From assembly GCA_902776305.1 (NCBI GenBank), contig CACYPS010000004.1:62001-126000 (forward strand): a DNA stretch of 64,000 nt, in the 5' to 3' direction. Positions 25,782 to 35,900 of this stretch are shown in pieces; position 1 is the first letter of the stretch, and each line of letters starts with the position of its first letter. The stretch comes from an uncultured Lachnospiraceae bacterium (GTDB lineage: Bacteria; Bacillota; Clostridia; Lachnospirales; Lachnospiraceae). The translations under genes and the position numbers were made by a program. The notes under the pieces are model-generated. The model ran no database searches. It was not told where the DNA came from and saw only the letters and a list, made by a program, of their open reading frames with translations.

Positions 25782-26504
25782 ATAACATACACCTGCGGTG
25801 ACTGCGGAAAGTTCCTCGGAACGGAAGAAGTAGAGCCGGTCAAGGTGACGTCTGTGAGCCTCGACAGAAAATCTGCCTCGATTTATGTCGGAAAGTCACT
25901 TCAGCTCAAGGCGACCGTAAAGCCCGATGACGCGCAGAACAAGGCGGTCACATGGAAGAGCAGCAACACAGCGGTTGCGACGGTGGACTCTAAAGGCCTT
26001 GTCAAGGCTCTCAAGGTCGGAAGTGCGACCATTACTGTTACTACAAAGGACGGGAAAAAGACCGCAACCTGCAATTTCACGGTAAAGGAGGAGGCTGTTC
26101 CGATTTACAGGTTATACAACCCAAACAGCGGTGAGCATTTCTTCACAGGAAGCGCAACCGAACGTGATAATCTGATCAAACTGGGATGGAAGAATGAGAA
26201 GATCGGCTGGTACGCGGCAAAGAAATCGAGCATCCCGGTCTATCGTCTCTACAATAAGAATGCCGGAAATGATCACTTCTACACAAAGAGTGCTGCGGAG
26301 AAGGACAAGCTTGTGAAGCTGGGCTGGAAGTATGAGGGCATTGCATTCTATGCGTCTGAAACCAAGACTACGCCGGTCTACAGAGCATATAACCCGAATG
26401 CTAAGATGGGGACTCACCATTTTACGAAGAGTAAGTTGGAGTACGATACAATTGTAAAACTTGGATGGAGGGCTGAGAAGATTGCATGGTATGCGGTGAA
26501 GTGA
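25782..26504 (+). pseudogene. Remnant of a secreted cell-wall protein: Ig-like (Big_2) domain plus three YRLYNPNSGEHF repeats
   Basis: The open frame begins after a stop at 25779 with a partial 'YTCGDCGKFLG' motif, as found in cell-surface proteins of Clostridia. A Big_2 Ig-like domain follows (VTSVSLDRKSASIYVG ... ATITVTTKDGKKT), then three 43-residue repeats starting VYRLYN and ending GWYA/AFYA/AWYAVK, the DUF5648-like module. There is no signal peptide and no clear start codon with a binding site; the GTG at 25845 is a poor candidate. It most likely lost its N-terminal part. A terminator follows about 130 bases later. Confidence 0.72.
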
Positions 26505-26630
26505 TTTCGGGAATCGGCCGGAACGCTGAGTGGTTCCTTATTGAAATGAAAGCGTAAACTTTGAAACTATAAATTGTGAATTATGAGACAATGAATAAGA
26601 AAGTATATATGTGCTGAGAAGTGCGACAGT

Positions 26631-26682
26631 AAAGGACGGTCCTTCCGGGGTGTTTACATCACTTCGGAAAGACCGTCCTTTT
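26631..26682 (+). terminator. Intrinsic terminator
   Basis: AAAGGACGGTC (26631-26641) pairs with GACCGTCCTTT (26671-26681), with inner CTTCCG/CGGAA pairs, and ends in T. It separates the cell-wall protein remnant from the pilus island. Confidence 0.88.
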
Positions 26683-27415
26683 GAAATAGATTTTTACACT
26701 TGTAACGTTTTGTGGTTTTTTGTTTGGCAAAATGTATAGGCTTGTTTTGTTGTTTTGTGCGTTTTTTACAAACAATATCTCTCTATGCCGGATAAAAAAC
26801 GACATAAGAGCCCTTTACTTTTGCTTCACATTAGAGTATATTATGCATATGGACTAAAATTTTGATGAATATTTATGCGTGGATTTGTCAGAGAATAATC
26901 ATTTGGGGAGTTGTTATTGTTTCCAAAACGAAAGGCCATGCGTTTATCTAAATCGGATACTGATAATACTTGGTGTTATTAGTTCTCTTACTTTTACATT
27001 CTGTGTACAACATTGAGATAAAGAAGGGGTGTCTGTGTTGTGCGTTTTTATTTTTTTCCATTTGGTTTGACAAAATAGGTGACGAAATATCAAATGGTTT
27101 CTTTTTTATTCCCCTTGCTTTAACAAGTTAATGCACGAAACATGATACACAGAATCACTATAATGGATGATTACAATCAGTGGTGTGGCTATCTGAATGA
27201 CCGCACTCCTGTTGTTATTATTTACAAAAAATGCGAAAGGAGGGCAAAGTCGAAGAAGAAAATCACATAACAGAACTGATTGTAATGAATTTTATCGGAT
27301 GTTGCAAAGCAGCTGACGATAAAAGCCGATTTGTCGGTCGAATTTAATCATCGGGCTTATGGAGCAGTTCCGATGATAAGAAAAAACAACAAAAAACTAG
27401 AAAGGGGACTTCAAT
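26683..27415 (+). promoter_or_regulatory. Long AT-rich leader/promoter region of the pilus operon
   Basis: No gene is evident in this AT-rich stretch. Promoter candidates are TTGACA (27067-27072) with a 17-base spacer and TCAAAT (27090-27095), and an isolated TATAAT (27159-27164) without a good -35. Either gives a 5' untranslated leader of about 240-310 bases. The leader contains GGAGGGCAAAG (about 27239), TTGCAAAGC (about 27303) and a hairpin built from AAGCCGAT and ATCGGGCTT (about 27322-27359). GGGGACTTCAAT precedes the backbone pilin ATG. Confidence 0.55.
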
Positions 27416-29785
27416 ATGAAGAACACACTGAAGCGTTTAGGAGCACTGCTCATCGCGGCAATTATGATGATTGTGATGTGCGTACCGGTAATGGCCAGGA
27501 CCACCGAAACTGCATTAGAGAGCGATTATCCCACTAGTGCGGATAGTGCAGAAGTGACAGTATCCGGATTTGAGAAGGGACAGGTCAAAGAAGTATGGGC
27601 ATATCGTATTGTAGATGCTGAATATGACAAGAATGGTCAGATAGGCTTTTCCGGTTATGTTGCAGTTAAGGATCTGCTGAGAGAAGCTACTGAGCAGAAT
27701 CCAAAGTCTTCTGATCGTATTCCGATTTTCGGAAATGTATCGGTTAAGGATGCTAGCGGCAATGAGAAATATACCTATACTGCTGATGACAATACTACCG
27801 TAGAAGTATATAAGAAAGCAGATGGAACCTACATTGATGGAACCGGTGCAGCCGTTACAATTCCGAGCGGAAAAACTCCGACTCTTGTTACAGAATATAT
27901 AGCTGTTTATCCGACTTCATCTGAGATATCGCTCCTTGCAGAGGATCCGTCGATTTTAGGACAGTCAAAAGAAGGAACTGATCCTGGTACGATTCAGCTT
28001 ACTTCAACCGATGGGGGAGAGACATTTAAGGGCACCGTGACAGTTGGCGAATGGCTGGTTATTGCTGTACCTGCCGATGACAGTGAGACAGTTTACAATC
28101 CGATGCTTGTAAGTGCTTACTATGTTGTTAACAATGATGGTGCAGAAGTCGTTACAGTTGATCCGATTACAGCGAACGACGCATGGGATGGAAAACTTGA
28201 AGTCAAGGATGCATACACCAAGTCTTCGAGACCTACTGTTTTGAAGGAAATTGTAGACAACAGTAGGAATAATCCGGCACAGGATTCCGGTAATCACGGT
28301 GATGATCACGCAATTGGTGATACCGTAGATTTCAAGATTACATCGAAGATACCTTCTTACAGTGATGAGTTTCTTAAATATGTAGATGCGGTTAATAATG
28401 CTGCACAAGCAGGTAATTCTTATACAACTGCAAATACTCCGATAAAGTATGAGATTACTGATACTATGGAGAAGGGGCTCACTTATCTTCCGGCAGCGGA
28501 TGCAGAGAATTACACAATTAAGGTATATGTTGGCCCGATGAACGATGACGGAACTCCAATGGAAGGCACGGAAGAATATACGCTGGGATTACCGGGAGAT
28601 CAGGGTTTCATTGCCAAAACTTCAGATAATAAAGAAGTACTTACATATACCTATGTAAAGGACTCATCGAATAAGGTCATCGGCTACAAATTAGCATTTA
28701 ATCAGAACTATATCCTGAATAATGATAACAAGACAGTTACAGTTACTTATTCAGCAAAGCTTAATGACGATGCGGCAACAGTAAACTATGACCCGAATGA
28801 GAATACCGTAGATGTGACTTATACAATCGGCCATGAGCCGACAGAAGACTCTCAGGGTGGCTTCGTGTTCAAAGAAAAGACACTTGAAGATACAACGTAT
28901 CATTATACTTTCGAAATCGATGGAGACGTATTAGGCTCGGAAGAGAAAACGAAAGATACCGATGGCGATGGTGAGCCGGATGATTATGAACATAAGACTC
29001 ATGAGCTCCTGAAGATGGATGAGAACGGTAATACTGACGTTGACAAGACTGAAGCAGACAAGGGTCAGGGTAGTACTGAAACTGTCAAAATCTCACATCC
29101 GCTCGCGGGCGCGATCTTCTCACTTACCAGAGTTGACGCAAAGGCCAATGGTGAAGTTTACTATGCGATGTCTGACACAACAGGGCATTTTGCTGCATCA
29201 GAAGAGAAGTACAATAATAAAGATATTAATGGCTTCAAAGGTCTTGACGCAGGCGTTTATGAACTTGAAGAAGTTAAGGCTCCGTCCGGTTACTCTCTGA
29301 ACAAGACAAAATATACTATTATAATTGAAGCTGAATACTATTCAGAGGATGCTGCGGCAGATAGCACTAACCAGTATAAGAAAGGTATGCTTAAAGACTA
29401 CAGGATAGCCGTGCTGAACAATTCTTCTCTTAAAGATGAGGACACAGCAATTATTAATCAGATTAAAGCCGGAGAAAAGAAGATTGCTGATCTTGATCAG
29501 TCAAAAGTTAGCTTAACACAGCATACGGCAACTTACAAATTAACCAAAAATGACAATGATACACCGGAAGATTCTGATGACACGTATGAAACAACAACTA
29601 CAGTAGTAGATAAAGATGTTACTTTATCAGAAGTACTTCAGGATTCAACTCTCATCAAAAATACGAAGCTTACTGATCTTCCGTCAACCGGTGGCATGGG
29701 TTCCTACCTCTTCACTATCATTGGTGTTGCAGTTATGGCAATTGTAGCAGGTTCTTACTTCAGAAGCCGTGCAAAGAAAGCCTGA
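27416..29785 (+). CDS. Major (backbone) pilin, sortase-anchored
   Basis: 789-residue secreted pilus shaft subunit. A Sec signal peptide (KRLGALLIAAIMMIVMCVPVMA) is followed by several Ig-like isopeptide domains. An E-box (YELEEVKAPSGYSL) lies in the last SpaA/Cna-B-like domain, and the sorting signal LPSTGG (about residue 755) is followed by a membrane helix and the basic tail RSRAKKA. A Ca-loop-like DTDGDGEPDD occurs near residue 520. I do not see a textbook YPKN pilin motif; IAVYPTSSE is the nearest. GGGGACTTCAAT precedes the ATG. Length and position first in the operon support the backbone role. Confidence 0.88.
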   Translation: MKNTLKRLGALLIAAIMMIVMCVPVMARTTETALESDYPTSADSAEVTVSGFEKGQVKEVWAYRIVDAEYDKNGQIGFSGYVAVKDLLREATEQNPKSSDRIPIFGNVSVKDASGNEKYTYTADDNTTVEVYKKADGTYIDGTGAAVTIPSGKTPTLVTEYIAVYPTSSEISLLAEDPSILGQSKEGTDPGTIQLTSTDGGETFKGTVTVGEWLVIAVPADDSETVYNPMLVSAYYVVNNDGAEVVTVDPITANDAWDGKLEVKDAYTKSSRPTVLKEIVDNSRNNPAQDSGNHGDDHAIGDTVDFKITSKIPSYSDEFLKYVDAVNNAAQAGNSYTTANTPIKYEITDTMEKGLTYLPAADAENYTIKVYVGPMNDDGTPMEGTEEYTLGLPGDQGFIAKTSDNKEVLTYTYVKDSSNKVIGYKLAFNQNYILNNDNKTVTVTYSAKLNDDAATVNYDPNENTVDVTYTIGHEPTEDSQGGFVFKEKTLEDTTYHYTFEIDGDVLGSEEKTKDTDGDGEPDDYEHKTHELLKMDENGNTDVDKTEADKGQGSTETVKISHPLAGAIFSLTRVDAKANGEVYYAMSDTTGHFAASEEKYNNKDINGFKGLDAGVYELEEVKAPSGYSLNKTKYTIIIEAEYYSEDAAADSTNQYKKGMLKDYRIAVLNNSSLKDEDTAIINQIKAGEKKIADLDQSKVSLTQHTATYKLTKNDNDTPEDSDDTYETTTTVVDKDVTLSEVLQDSTLIKNTKLTDLPSTGGMGSYLFTIIGVAVMAIVAGSYFRSRAKKA

Positions 29786-29880
29786 TAAAGGAGTTGCTTG
29801 CGCAGAGGATTTTTCATTATGAATGCGGATGATTTAAATACAGTCCGTTGAGGTCTGTGTCATCTGCGATACGTAAAAAA

Positions 29881-29914
29881 CAGACAGGGCCGGAAATACC
29901 TCCGGTCCTGTCTG
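29881..29914 (+). terminator. Strong hairpin after the backbone pilin gene
   Basis: CAGACAGGGCCGGA pairs with TCCGGTCCTGTCTG (14 pairs, one G-T). It is preceded by six A and lacks a T tract on the plus strand, so it may act as a partial terminator or mRNA-stabilising processing site that sets high pilin to sortase ratios. In the minus orientation it would be a canonical terminator. Confidence 0.65.
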
Positions 29915-29945
29915 AAGCGAAATATCAATTGTAAATCTGACTCTT

Positions 29946-30005
29946 TATTCTTCATCGCGCAGTACACATGGCTTTAGTCATGAGATAAGCGCGTTGAGGA
30001 AAGAA
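29946..30005 (+). repeat. Dispersed palindromic repeat, family R1 (copy B)
   Basis: ATTCTTCATCGCGCAG followed by a TTTAGTCATGAGATAAGCGCG block. It aligns with 59053-59112 in the same orientation. It lies in the 309-base gap between the backbone pilin and the first sortase gene. Confidence 0.75.
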
Positions 30006-30094
30006 TACATATGTATAATAACTCGATATATGGGACTACCGAATTCTTTTAATAAAGCGTGAGATTTACATTTGAAGAACAGCAGGGAGAATAT

Positions 30095-30949
30095 ATGAAT
30101 AAAAAGCTGATTCGAAATATTGCATTTGCTGTATTTTTCCTCATTGGTATGGGAATCACTTTTTATCCGATGATCAGTAGCAGATGGAACGCATACCGTG
30201 AGTCACTTCTGGTTACGGAGTATAAGAAAACAATTGAGGCAAATGCCGGCAGCGATCATTACAAGGAAATGATTGAAACGGCCCAAGCATATAATAAAAC
30301 ACTTGACGTCCCGGCAGTACCTGATGCCTTCTCAATACGTGAGGGAATTCAGGATAAAGTATATGAATCACTTCTCAATGAGTCCGGAACAGGTATGATC
30401 GGAACGGTTGAGATACCGGCTATCAAAGTAAACATTCCGATATATCACTATACGACTTCCGCATCTCTTGAAAAAGGTGCCGGTCACCTGCTTGGAAGTG
30501 CGCTACCTGTCGGGGGTGAGAGCACGCACTGCGTAATATCTGCACACAGGGGACTGCCGAACCAGAAACTGTTTACCGATCTGAATCTGGTACGCATAGG
30601 CGATGTATTCTTCTTTCATGTGTTGGATCAGACGTTCGCATACGAAGTAGATCAGATCCTGACGGTCGAACCGTCGCAGGTCGAGTCGCTCTCGGTCGTC
30701 AACGGGAAAGACTACGCTACACTGGTAACCTGCACGCCTTATGCGGTTAACACACACAGACTCCTGGTCAGAGGACATAGGATTCCGTTTACGGATGAAG
30801 ACTATGTCGAGGCTGTTAAGAATGCAGTACCGCGATCAGATAGGAATTATATGATGATGCAGGCGCTGTGCGTATTGATAGGTATTGTAATCGCAGTCGT
30901 TATCTTCCTGGTAACCGGATGGATAGGAAAGAGAAGGAAGATGAAGTGA
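30095..30949 (+). CDS. Class C pilin sortase 1
   Basis: 284-residue membrane-anchored transpeptidase that polymerises pilin subunits. N-terminal helix (IAFAVFFLIGMGITFYPM), then the sortase barrel: GTVEIPAIKVNIPIYHY, H151 in SAHRGLPNQKLFTDL, C213 in TLVTCTPYAVNTHR and the RLLVRGHR arginine, then a C-terminal membrane helix and basic tail, which is typical of class C. The usual DPF/W/Y lid motif is not obvious in the segment before the barrel. ATG 30095 is chosen because GGGAGA precedes it. The end overlaps the second sortase start. Confidence 0.93.
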   Translation: MNKKLIRNIAFAVFFLIGMGITFYPMISSRWNAYRESLLVTEYKKTIEANAGSDHYKEMIETAQAYNKTLDVPAVPDAFSIREGIQDKVYESLLNESGTGMIGTVEIPAIKVNIPIYHYTTSASLEKGAGHLLGSALPVGGESTHCVISAHRGLPNQKLFTDLNLVRIGDVFFFHVLDQTFAYEVDQILTVEPSQVESLSVVNGKDYATLVTCTPYAVNTHRLLVRGHRIPFTDEDYVEAVKNAVPRSDRNYMMMQALCVLIGIVIAVVIFLVTGWIGKRRKMK

Positions 30950-31863
30950 AAAAAAGCGATAGTAAGAAATGGGCATGGGTGCCGCATTTACTTAGAATCA
31001 TCGGTCTTATGATAGGTGCCGGAATCCTGTTTTATCCAACGATTAGCAGTCAGTGGAATAAGTATAGGGATTCGCTGCTTATTTCCAAATATACACAGAA
31101 AGTGCAAGACTATTCCGAGGAGCAGTATCGAGATGTCTATCAGGCAGCGAAGGCTTATAATGACCAGCACTTAACTAATTATATCCTGGATGCATTTGAT
31201 GAGAGTGCCGAAGAGTACATTCTCACTCACCCTTATGATACATTGCTGAATCCTCTGGGTGATTATGTAATGGGTTATATCGAGATTCCTAAGATTGATG
31301 TGTCTCTTCCGATCTATCATGGGGTAGGTACAGCTGCATTGGAAAAAGGAGCCGGTCACATTGAAGGCACAAGCTTACCGATTGGCGGTCCCGGAACACA
31401 TGCGGTTCTTTCCGGACATCGCGGTTTGCCGGGTAGAAAACTGTTTACAGATCTTGACCTTATTCAGGTCGGAGATCAGTTTTACCTAAATGTGCTGAAT
31501 GAGACGCTGGCATATGAGGTGGATCAAATTCTCACAGTTTTGCCGCATGAGACCGAGGCACTCGACATAGTGCCCGGTGAAGATCTGGTCACGCTGGTAA
31601 CCTGCACGCCTTACGGCGTTAATTCGCACAGGCTTCTTATTCGCGGGCACCGTATTGAATACAGCAAGGCCAATAAGAACGAGCAGGAGCGAAATGTAGT
31701 TGAAAAAGTAAAGAACGCCGGTATGGAAGAAAAACTCGTCATGGTCGGATTGGCGGTTTTCTTCGGACTGTGTATCATATTCTGGATAATTTCTGAGATT
31801 ATTCGCAGGCGGCGAAGAAAGCTGAATGAAACGGATGCAGACAAAAGGAACAATGGAATTTGA
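30946..31863 (+). CDS. Class C pilin sortase 2
   Basis: 305-residue paralogue of the upstream sortase with the same plan: N-terminal helix (LLRIIGLMIGAGILFYP), MGYIEIPKIDVSLPIYH, catalytic His in SGHRGLPGRKLFTDL, Cys in TLVTCTPYGVNSHR, Arg in RLLIRGHR, and a C-terminal helix with a basic tail. The GTG at 30946 overlaps the previous stop (GTGA) and has GGAAG 5 bases upstream; an in-frame ATG at 30919 is an alternative. Two class C enzymes in one locus usually divide the work on shaft and accessory subunits. Confidence 0.92.
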   Translation: MKKSDSKKWAWVPHLLRIIGLMIGAGILFYPTISSQWNKYRDSLLISKYTQKVQDYSEEQYRDVYQAAKAYNDQHLTNYILDAFDESAEEYILTHPYDTLLNPLGDYVMGYIEIPKIDVSLPIYHGVGTAALEKGAGHIEGTSLPIGGPGTHAVLSGHRGLPGRKLFTDLDLIQVGDQFYLNVLNETLAYEVDQILTVLPHETEALDIVPGEDLVTLVTCTPYGVNSHRLLIRGHRIEYSKANKNEQERNVVEKVKNAGMEEKLVMVGLAVFFGLCIIFWIISEIIRRRRRKLNETDADKRNNGI

Positions 31864-31941
31864 TGAAGTCTGCCGGAATGAGAGCGGAGAAGCGAAAACA
31901 TTATCCGATCTTGTATTTGAGGGGAAAGACGGAGGTAAAAG

Positions 31942-32931
31942 ATGAAGAATACAGTAAAGTATATGTTGCGCCTACTTTGGATCACCTGCATCGGAATTAG
32001 TCTGCTTGCAGGTGCGACAATGTCTGTATTCGCAGCTGAAAATATGCAGGGCGATGATTCTATCAGCGGACTATCAGGTGATTCAGCTATCGAAGATCTC
32101 GCAGATAGTCCGGCCGGCACAGAGAATGGAGACACTTCCTCAGATCGCTCTACCGGTAAAAGCAATCCACTCCTTCCGGTAGAGGATTTGTCCGGTGAAC
32201 TTGCTTCGTTAAAAGTTCATCTTGTTTATGTGGATGAGGAAATTAAGGATAGCGTTCCGGTCACGGGAGCTGTAATCGATCTGTTCAAAGTTGCAGATCT
32301 TGTTACGGAGAATGGGGCAGCACACTATAATCTGACGGATGCATTTACATCATCCGGAATTGATTTTGAAGGAATGACAGCTTCGGAGTCGCTGGACGCA
32401 GCAGAGAAACTGAATGCTCTGATAAACGAAAAATCCATTCAGCCTATTGCAAATGTTACAACCAACGAGCAGGGTGATGCATTGTTTACAGACCTTGATC
32501 CGGGAATGTATCTGGGAAGACAGCGGGACCTTGTACAAATATCAAAAACTAAAAAAATCACAATGGAACCTGTTCTCTGGATGACACCGATGTATATGCC
32601 GAATGACACGCAGGATGCATATGTGTGGAACTATTCACCGGAAGTATATCCGAAAGAAGGGGAAATACAGAAGATTCCAACGGCAACGCCGACGCCGACG
32701 CCGAAGCCGACTTCCACACCGGCCCCTACCGCTACACCGAAAATAACGCCAAAGGTTACATTGACTCCGGTGCCGATGCAGCCGGCCAGAACACCGGATA
32801 CACCTTCAAAACAAACAACAACGTCAGGGACAAAGCTTGTTAAGACCGGTGACACATCACCAATTGCGTTGTATGTAGCCGTCGGAGCGGCGGCTATAGC
32901 CATTATAGTATTGCTGATCAGAAAGAAATAA
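31942..32931 (+). CDS. Small (probably basal) pilin with a variant sorting motif
   Basis: 329-residue secreted protein. A signal peptide ends near SVFAAEN, then a Ser/Asp/Gly-rich spacer. A pilin domain (LKVHLVYVDEEIKDSVPVTGAVIDL...ANVTTNEQGDALFTDLDPGMYL) resembles the small SpaB-like pilins. A Thr/Pro stalk (TPTPTPKPTSTPAPTATP) leads to a C-terminal signal LVKTGD, a membrane helix and the tail RKK. The motif differs from the LPxTGG of the other two pilins, which fits a subunit handed to another, possibly housekeeping, sortase for wall anchoring. GGAGG 7 bases before ATG sets the start. Confidence 0.82.
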   Translation: MKNTVKYMLRLLWITCIGISLLAGATMSVFAAENMQGDDSISGLSGDSAIEDLADSPAGTENGDTSSDRSTGKSNPLLPVEDLSGELASLKVHLVYVDEEIKDSVPVTGAVIDLFKVADLVTENGAAHYNLTDAFTSSGIDFEGMTASESLDAAEKLNALINEKSIQPIANVTTNEQGDALFTDLDPGMYLGRQRDLVQISKTKKITMEPVLWMTPMYMPNDTQDAYVWNYSPEVYPKEGEIQKIPTATPTPTPKPTSTPAPTATPKITPKVTLTPVPMQPARTPDTPSKQTTTSGTKLVKTGDTSPIALYVAVGAAAIAIIVLLIRKK

Positions 32932-32956
32932 CAACTTACAACGGGGGTGAGTAATT

Positions 32957-35900
32957 GTGAAAGTATACAAGCGTATTTTGGCAGGTACTATTCTTGCAGG
33001 GTTGTTATTGTCGAGCATATCAGAATGTGCAGGTGACTTATCACTGCTGTCACCTGTCTCGGCTTCGGAGAGGTTTACCTGGGGAACCGGAAGCTTTCAG
33101 GATGATTCTACGTCTGTGTCCGAAGAAGCAGTAGAACTGACTGAGAATCCGGAACAGCCGGAACAGTCAGCAGAGCCGGAATCGGAATCCGAGAAATTTG
33201 TCTGGGGTGGGGATGATCCTGCAAGTGAAGAATCGAACGAGGATATAGTAGTTGAGCCTGATCAGAATACAAGCGAAAACAGAGATAGTGCAGACGGAAA
33301 GTTTGCATGGAGATCAGGAACAGACAATTCTGATCAGATGAAGGATGCATCTGTTGCGGAGGATGCGAAAGCTTCTTTGGAAGGAGAAGATATTCTCATT
33401 GAGGACGTACTGTCTGCCGATGACGAAGCTGAAATGCTTTTAGGCGCGGGGACGCTGCCGGACGGCGTTACGGGATTGCGGCAAACGGTTGATACCAATT
33501 CTATAATGACAATCAATCTTTTTGACTATCAGGCGTATGATGGCGGTGAGTGGGATTACAGTATTAATAACTATTCCTGGAATTCCCGGGGTATTGATCA
33601 TTCGGAGAATTTCAGCGGTACTACCATAAATAAAGACGCAGATGGCAAGCGGCGTCAGTTCCGGTTCTTTCCATCCGGAACTCAGCCTTTTGCGAAGAAT
33701 AATGGGTGGTATACTATTGATAATCCATATACAATAAATAATTATTCCGGTGGTCATGACGGCCTGCAATCATCTGCCGTACAGGGAATTGTTGCGGAAC
33801 ATACAGAGGATAATTACCCGGTCCTTAAGACCGGCTATACTGATAGCACGGTGCAGTCCTGGCAGGTTAACAACGATATGAGCCTTGCCTATCTTTTTGA
33901 TCCGAACATACCTGATGCAAATGTCCCGGGAAGAACCTCCTATACGGGACTGAACCATTTATTCTATATTGATGAGCAGGGCTACTATACGTTTGACAGT
34001 TCCAAGAACTATGCATATATAAATGCAGCAGGCGGAGAAAAAGATTTTAATCTTTACAACCTGGGGAAAGACAATTCAAACAAGGATTTGATATATCATG
34101 GTTTTTACCCCCTGACAGAATATCATAAAGAATGGAACGGTAAAAGTACGTCTCAGCAGCACACGACTAAGTACAACCATCACTTCAGTTTAACGATGTC
34201 TGCTGAATTCATGATTCCCGAAGGCGGAAAAATTAACGGCCTGGATGAGATGTTCCGATTCAGCGGAGATGATGATGTATGGGTCTTCGTAGACGGCAGG
34301 CTTGTGCTGGATCTGGGAGGAATACATCAGCCGATCGGAGCCAGTATTAATTTCAGGACCGGTGAGATTACATATGAAAACGGTATAAACAGTACTGCCG
34401 GAGGCGTAAAGAAAGACTGTACAACTGTACAGGTCGGACAAAAAGACAGTCAAAAGCAAAATCCCCGTACTGAAACACAGAGTGTTCTTAAGAATATTGT
34501 GGACAACAGCACACCGGATACGGTTCATACCATTCAGTTTTTCATGATTGAACGAGGCGGCTGCGACTCTAACTGCCTGCTGCAGTTCAACCTTGCAATG
34601 TATGAAAGACTTCGTATAGGGAAGAGAGTAACCGGCAATAAAGATGAGGATGACAAAGCTGCCGATTTTGGTTTCATAGTTTATCTCGAAGATGAAAACG
34701 GTCAGTTTCAGCCGCTTTCGGGCAACACCGTAAATCAGACGGGATCCATGCTCAAACTGAGGTACGCCTCTGACAACAGCAATGTTGTATTCCGTAATGA
34801 TAATCCGAATGTGTTTAACCTGAAAGACGGTGAGGATGTTATACTCACAGGTATACCGACAGGACGAAGATATTATGTGGAGGAAGTTGGTGTTGACGCA
34901 TCCAGATATAAAGTATATCTGGGTGACGATGAGATTCACGTTGTAAATAATACTGCGCAAAGCGGGCCCAGTCCAGTGTCGGCCAGACCTGACTTCATTT
35001 ATAAAAATGAGGTCAGACCCAATAAAGATATTCGTGTTAAGAAGGTCTGGTATGATAAAGACGGCAAAGTTGAAGACGGCAGCGGCATTACAGATGCATC
35101 TGTTACGATGCGTTTGAACGCTGACGGAGTAGAGGTCGCCAGTGTTACGCTGGACGGTGTCGAAGACGAAATAGAGACAGTACCATGGGAACATACTTTT
35201 GAAAATCTTCCGGTTGAAACAGTTGATGCAGAAAGCGGTATTGAAAGAGCTATTCATTATACTGTAAAGGAAGATTCGATAGAAGGCTATTATACCCTGT
35301 TTGATACTCTTGAAGAAACAGAGGATATCTCAGGAAAGTATAACGGAAAAACGTACTGGGAGGCTGTTGAAGGAATCGGGGATCCCTCAGAATTCCCGAG
35401 AGGAACCTACCTTGTAATAGATGAAAATGTAAATGCCGACAGAGCTTTATATGCAGCCTATGATTCGGTTTCGAATGCTGATAATGTGGCAACTTTAAGT
35501 GACCCAGCTATTCTTCACAGGATGAATGATGCGCTTGAGGATGAAAACGGGATCTTCCATAATGATTATCTATGTATCGATGAAAATCTGATAAACACGT
35601 ATCTTTGGAATGTAACGGGTACGAGCGGAGGTTACAGTCTTTACAATTTAAGCAAAAATAAATGGTTGGGATATGAGACCGGATACTATGATTATAATGG
35701 ACAGTCTCTGGTTTCCAGAAAGTCTTTCGCACTAAAGGACATCGAGCCTTCTACGTATATTCTGAATTCTGACATGTACATGGAAGGCAGCAGAACCGGA
35801 GCAAGCGGACAGACCATAAAGGATTATGTTTACAATAACAGCGGAGCTGTGGAGGTTACTCAGAATAAGGCAACCGCAACACAATTCACATTCTACAGAC

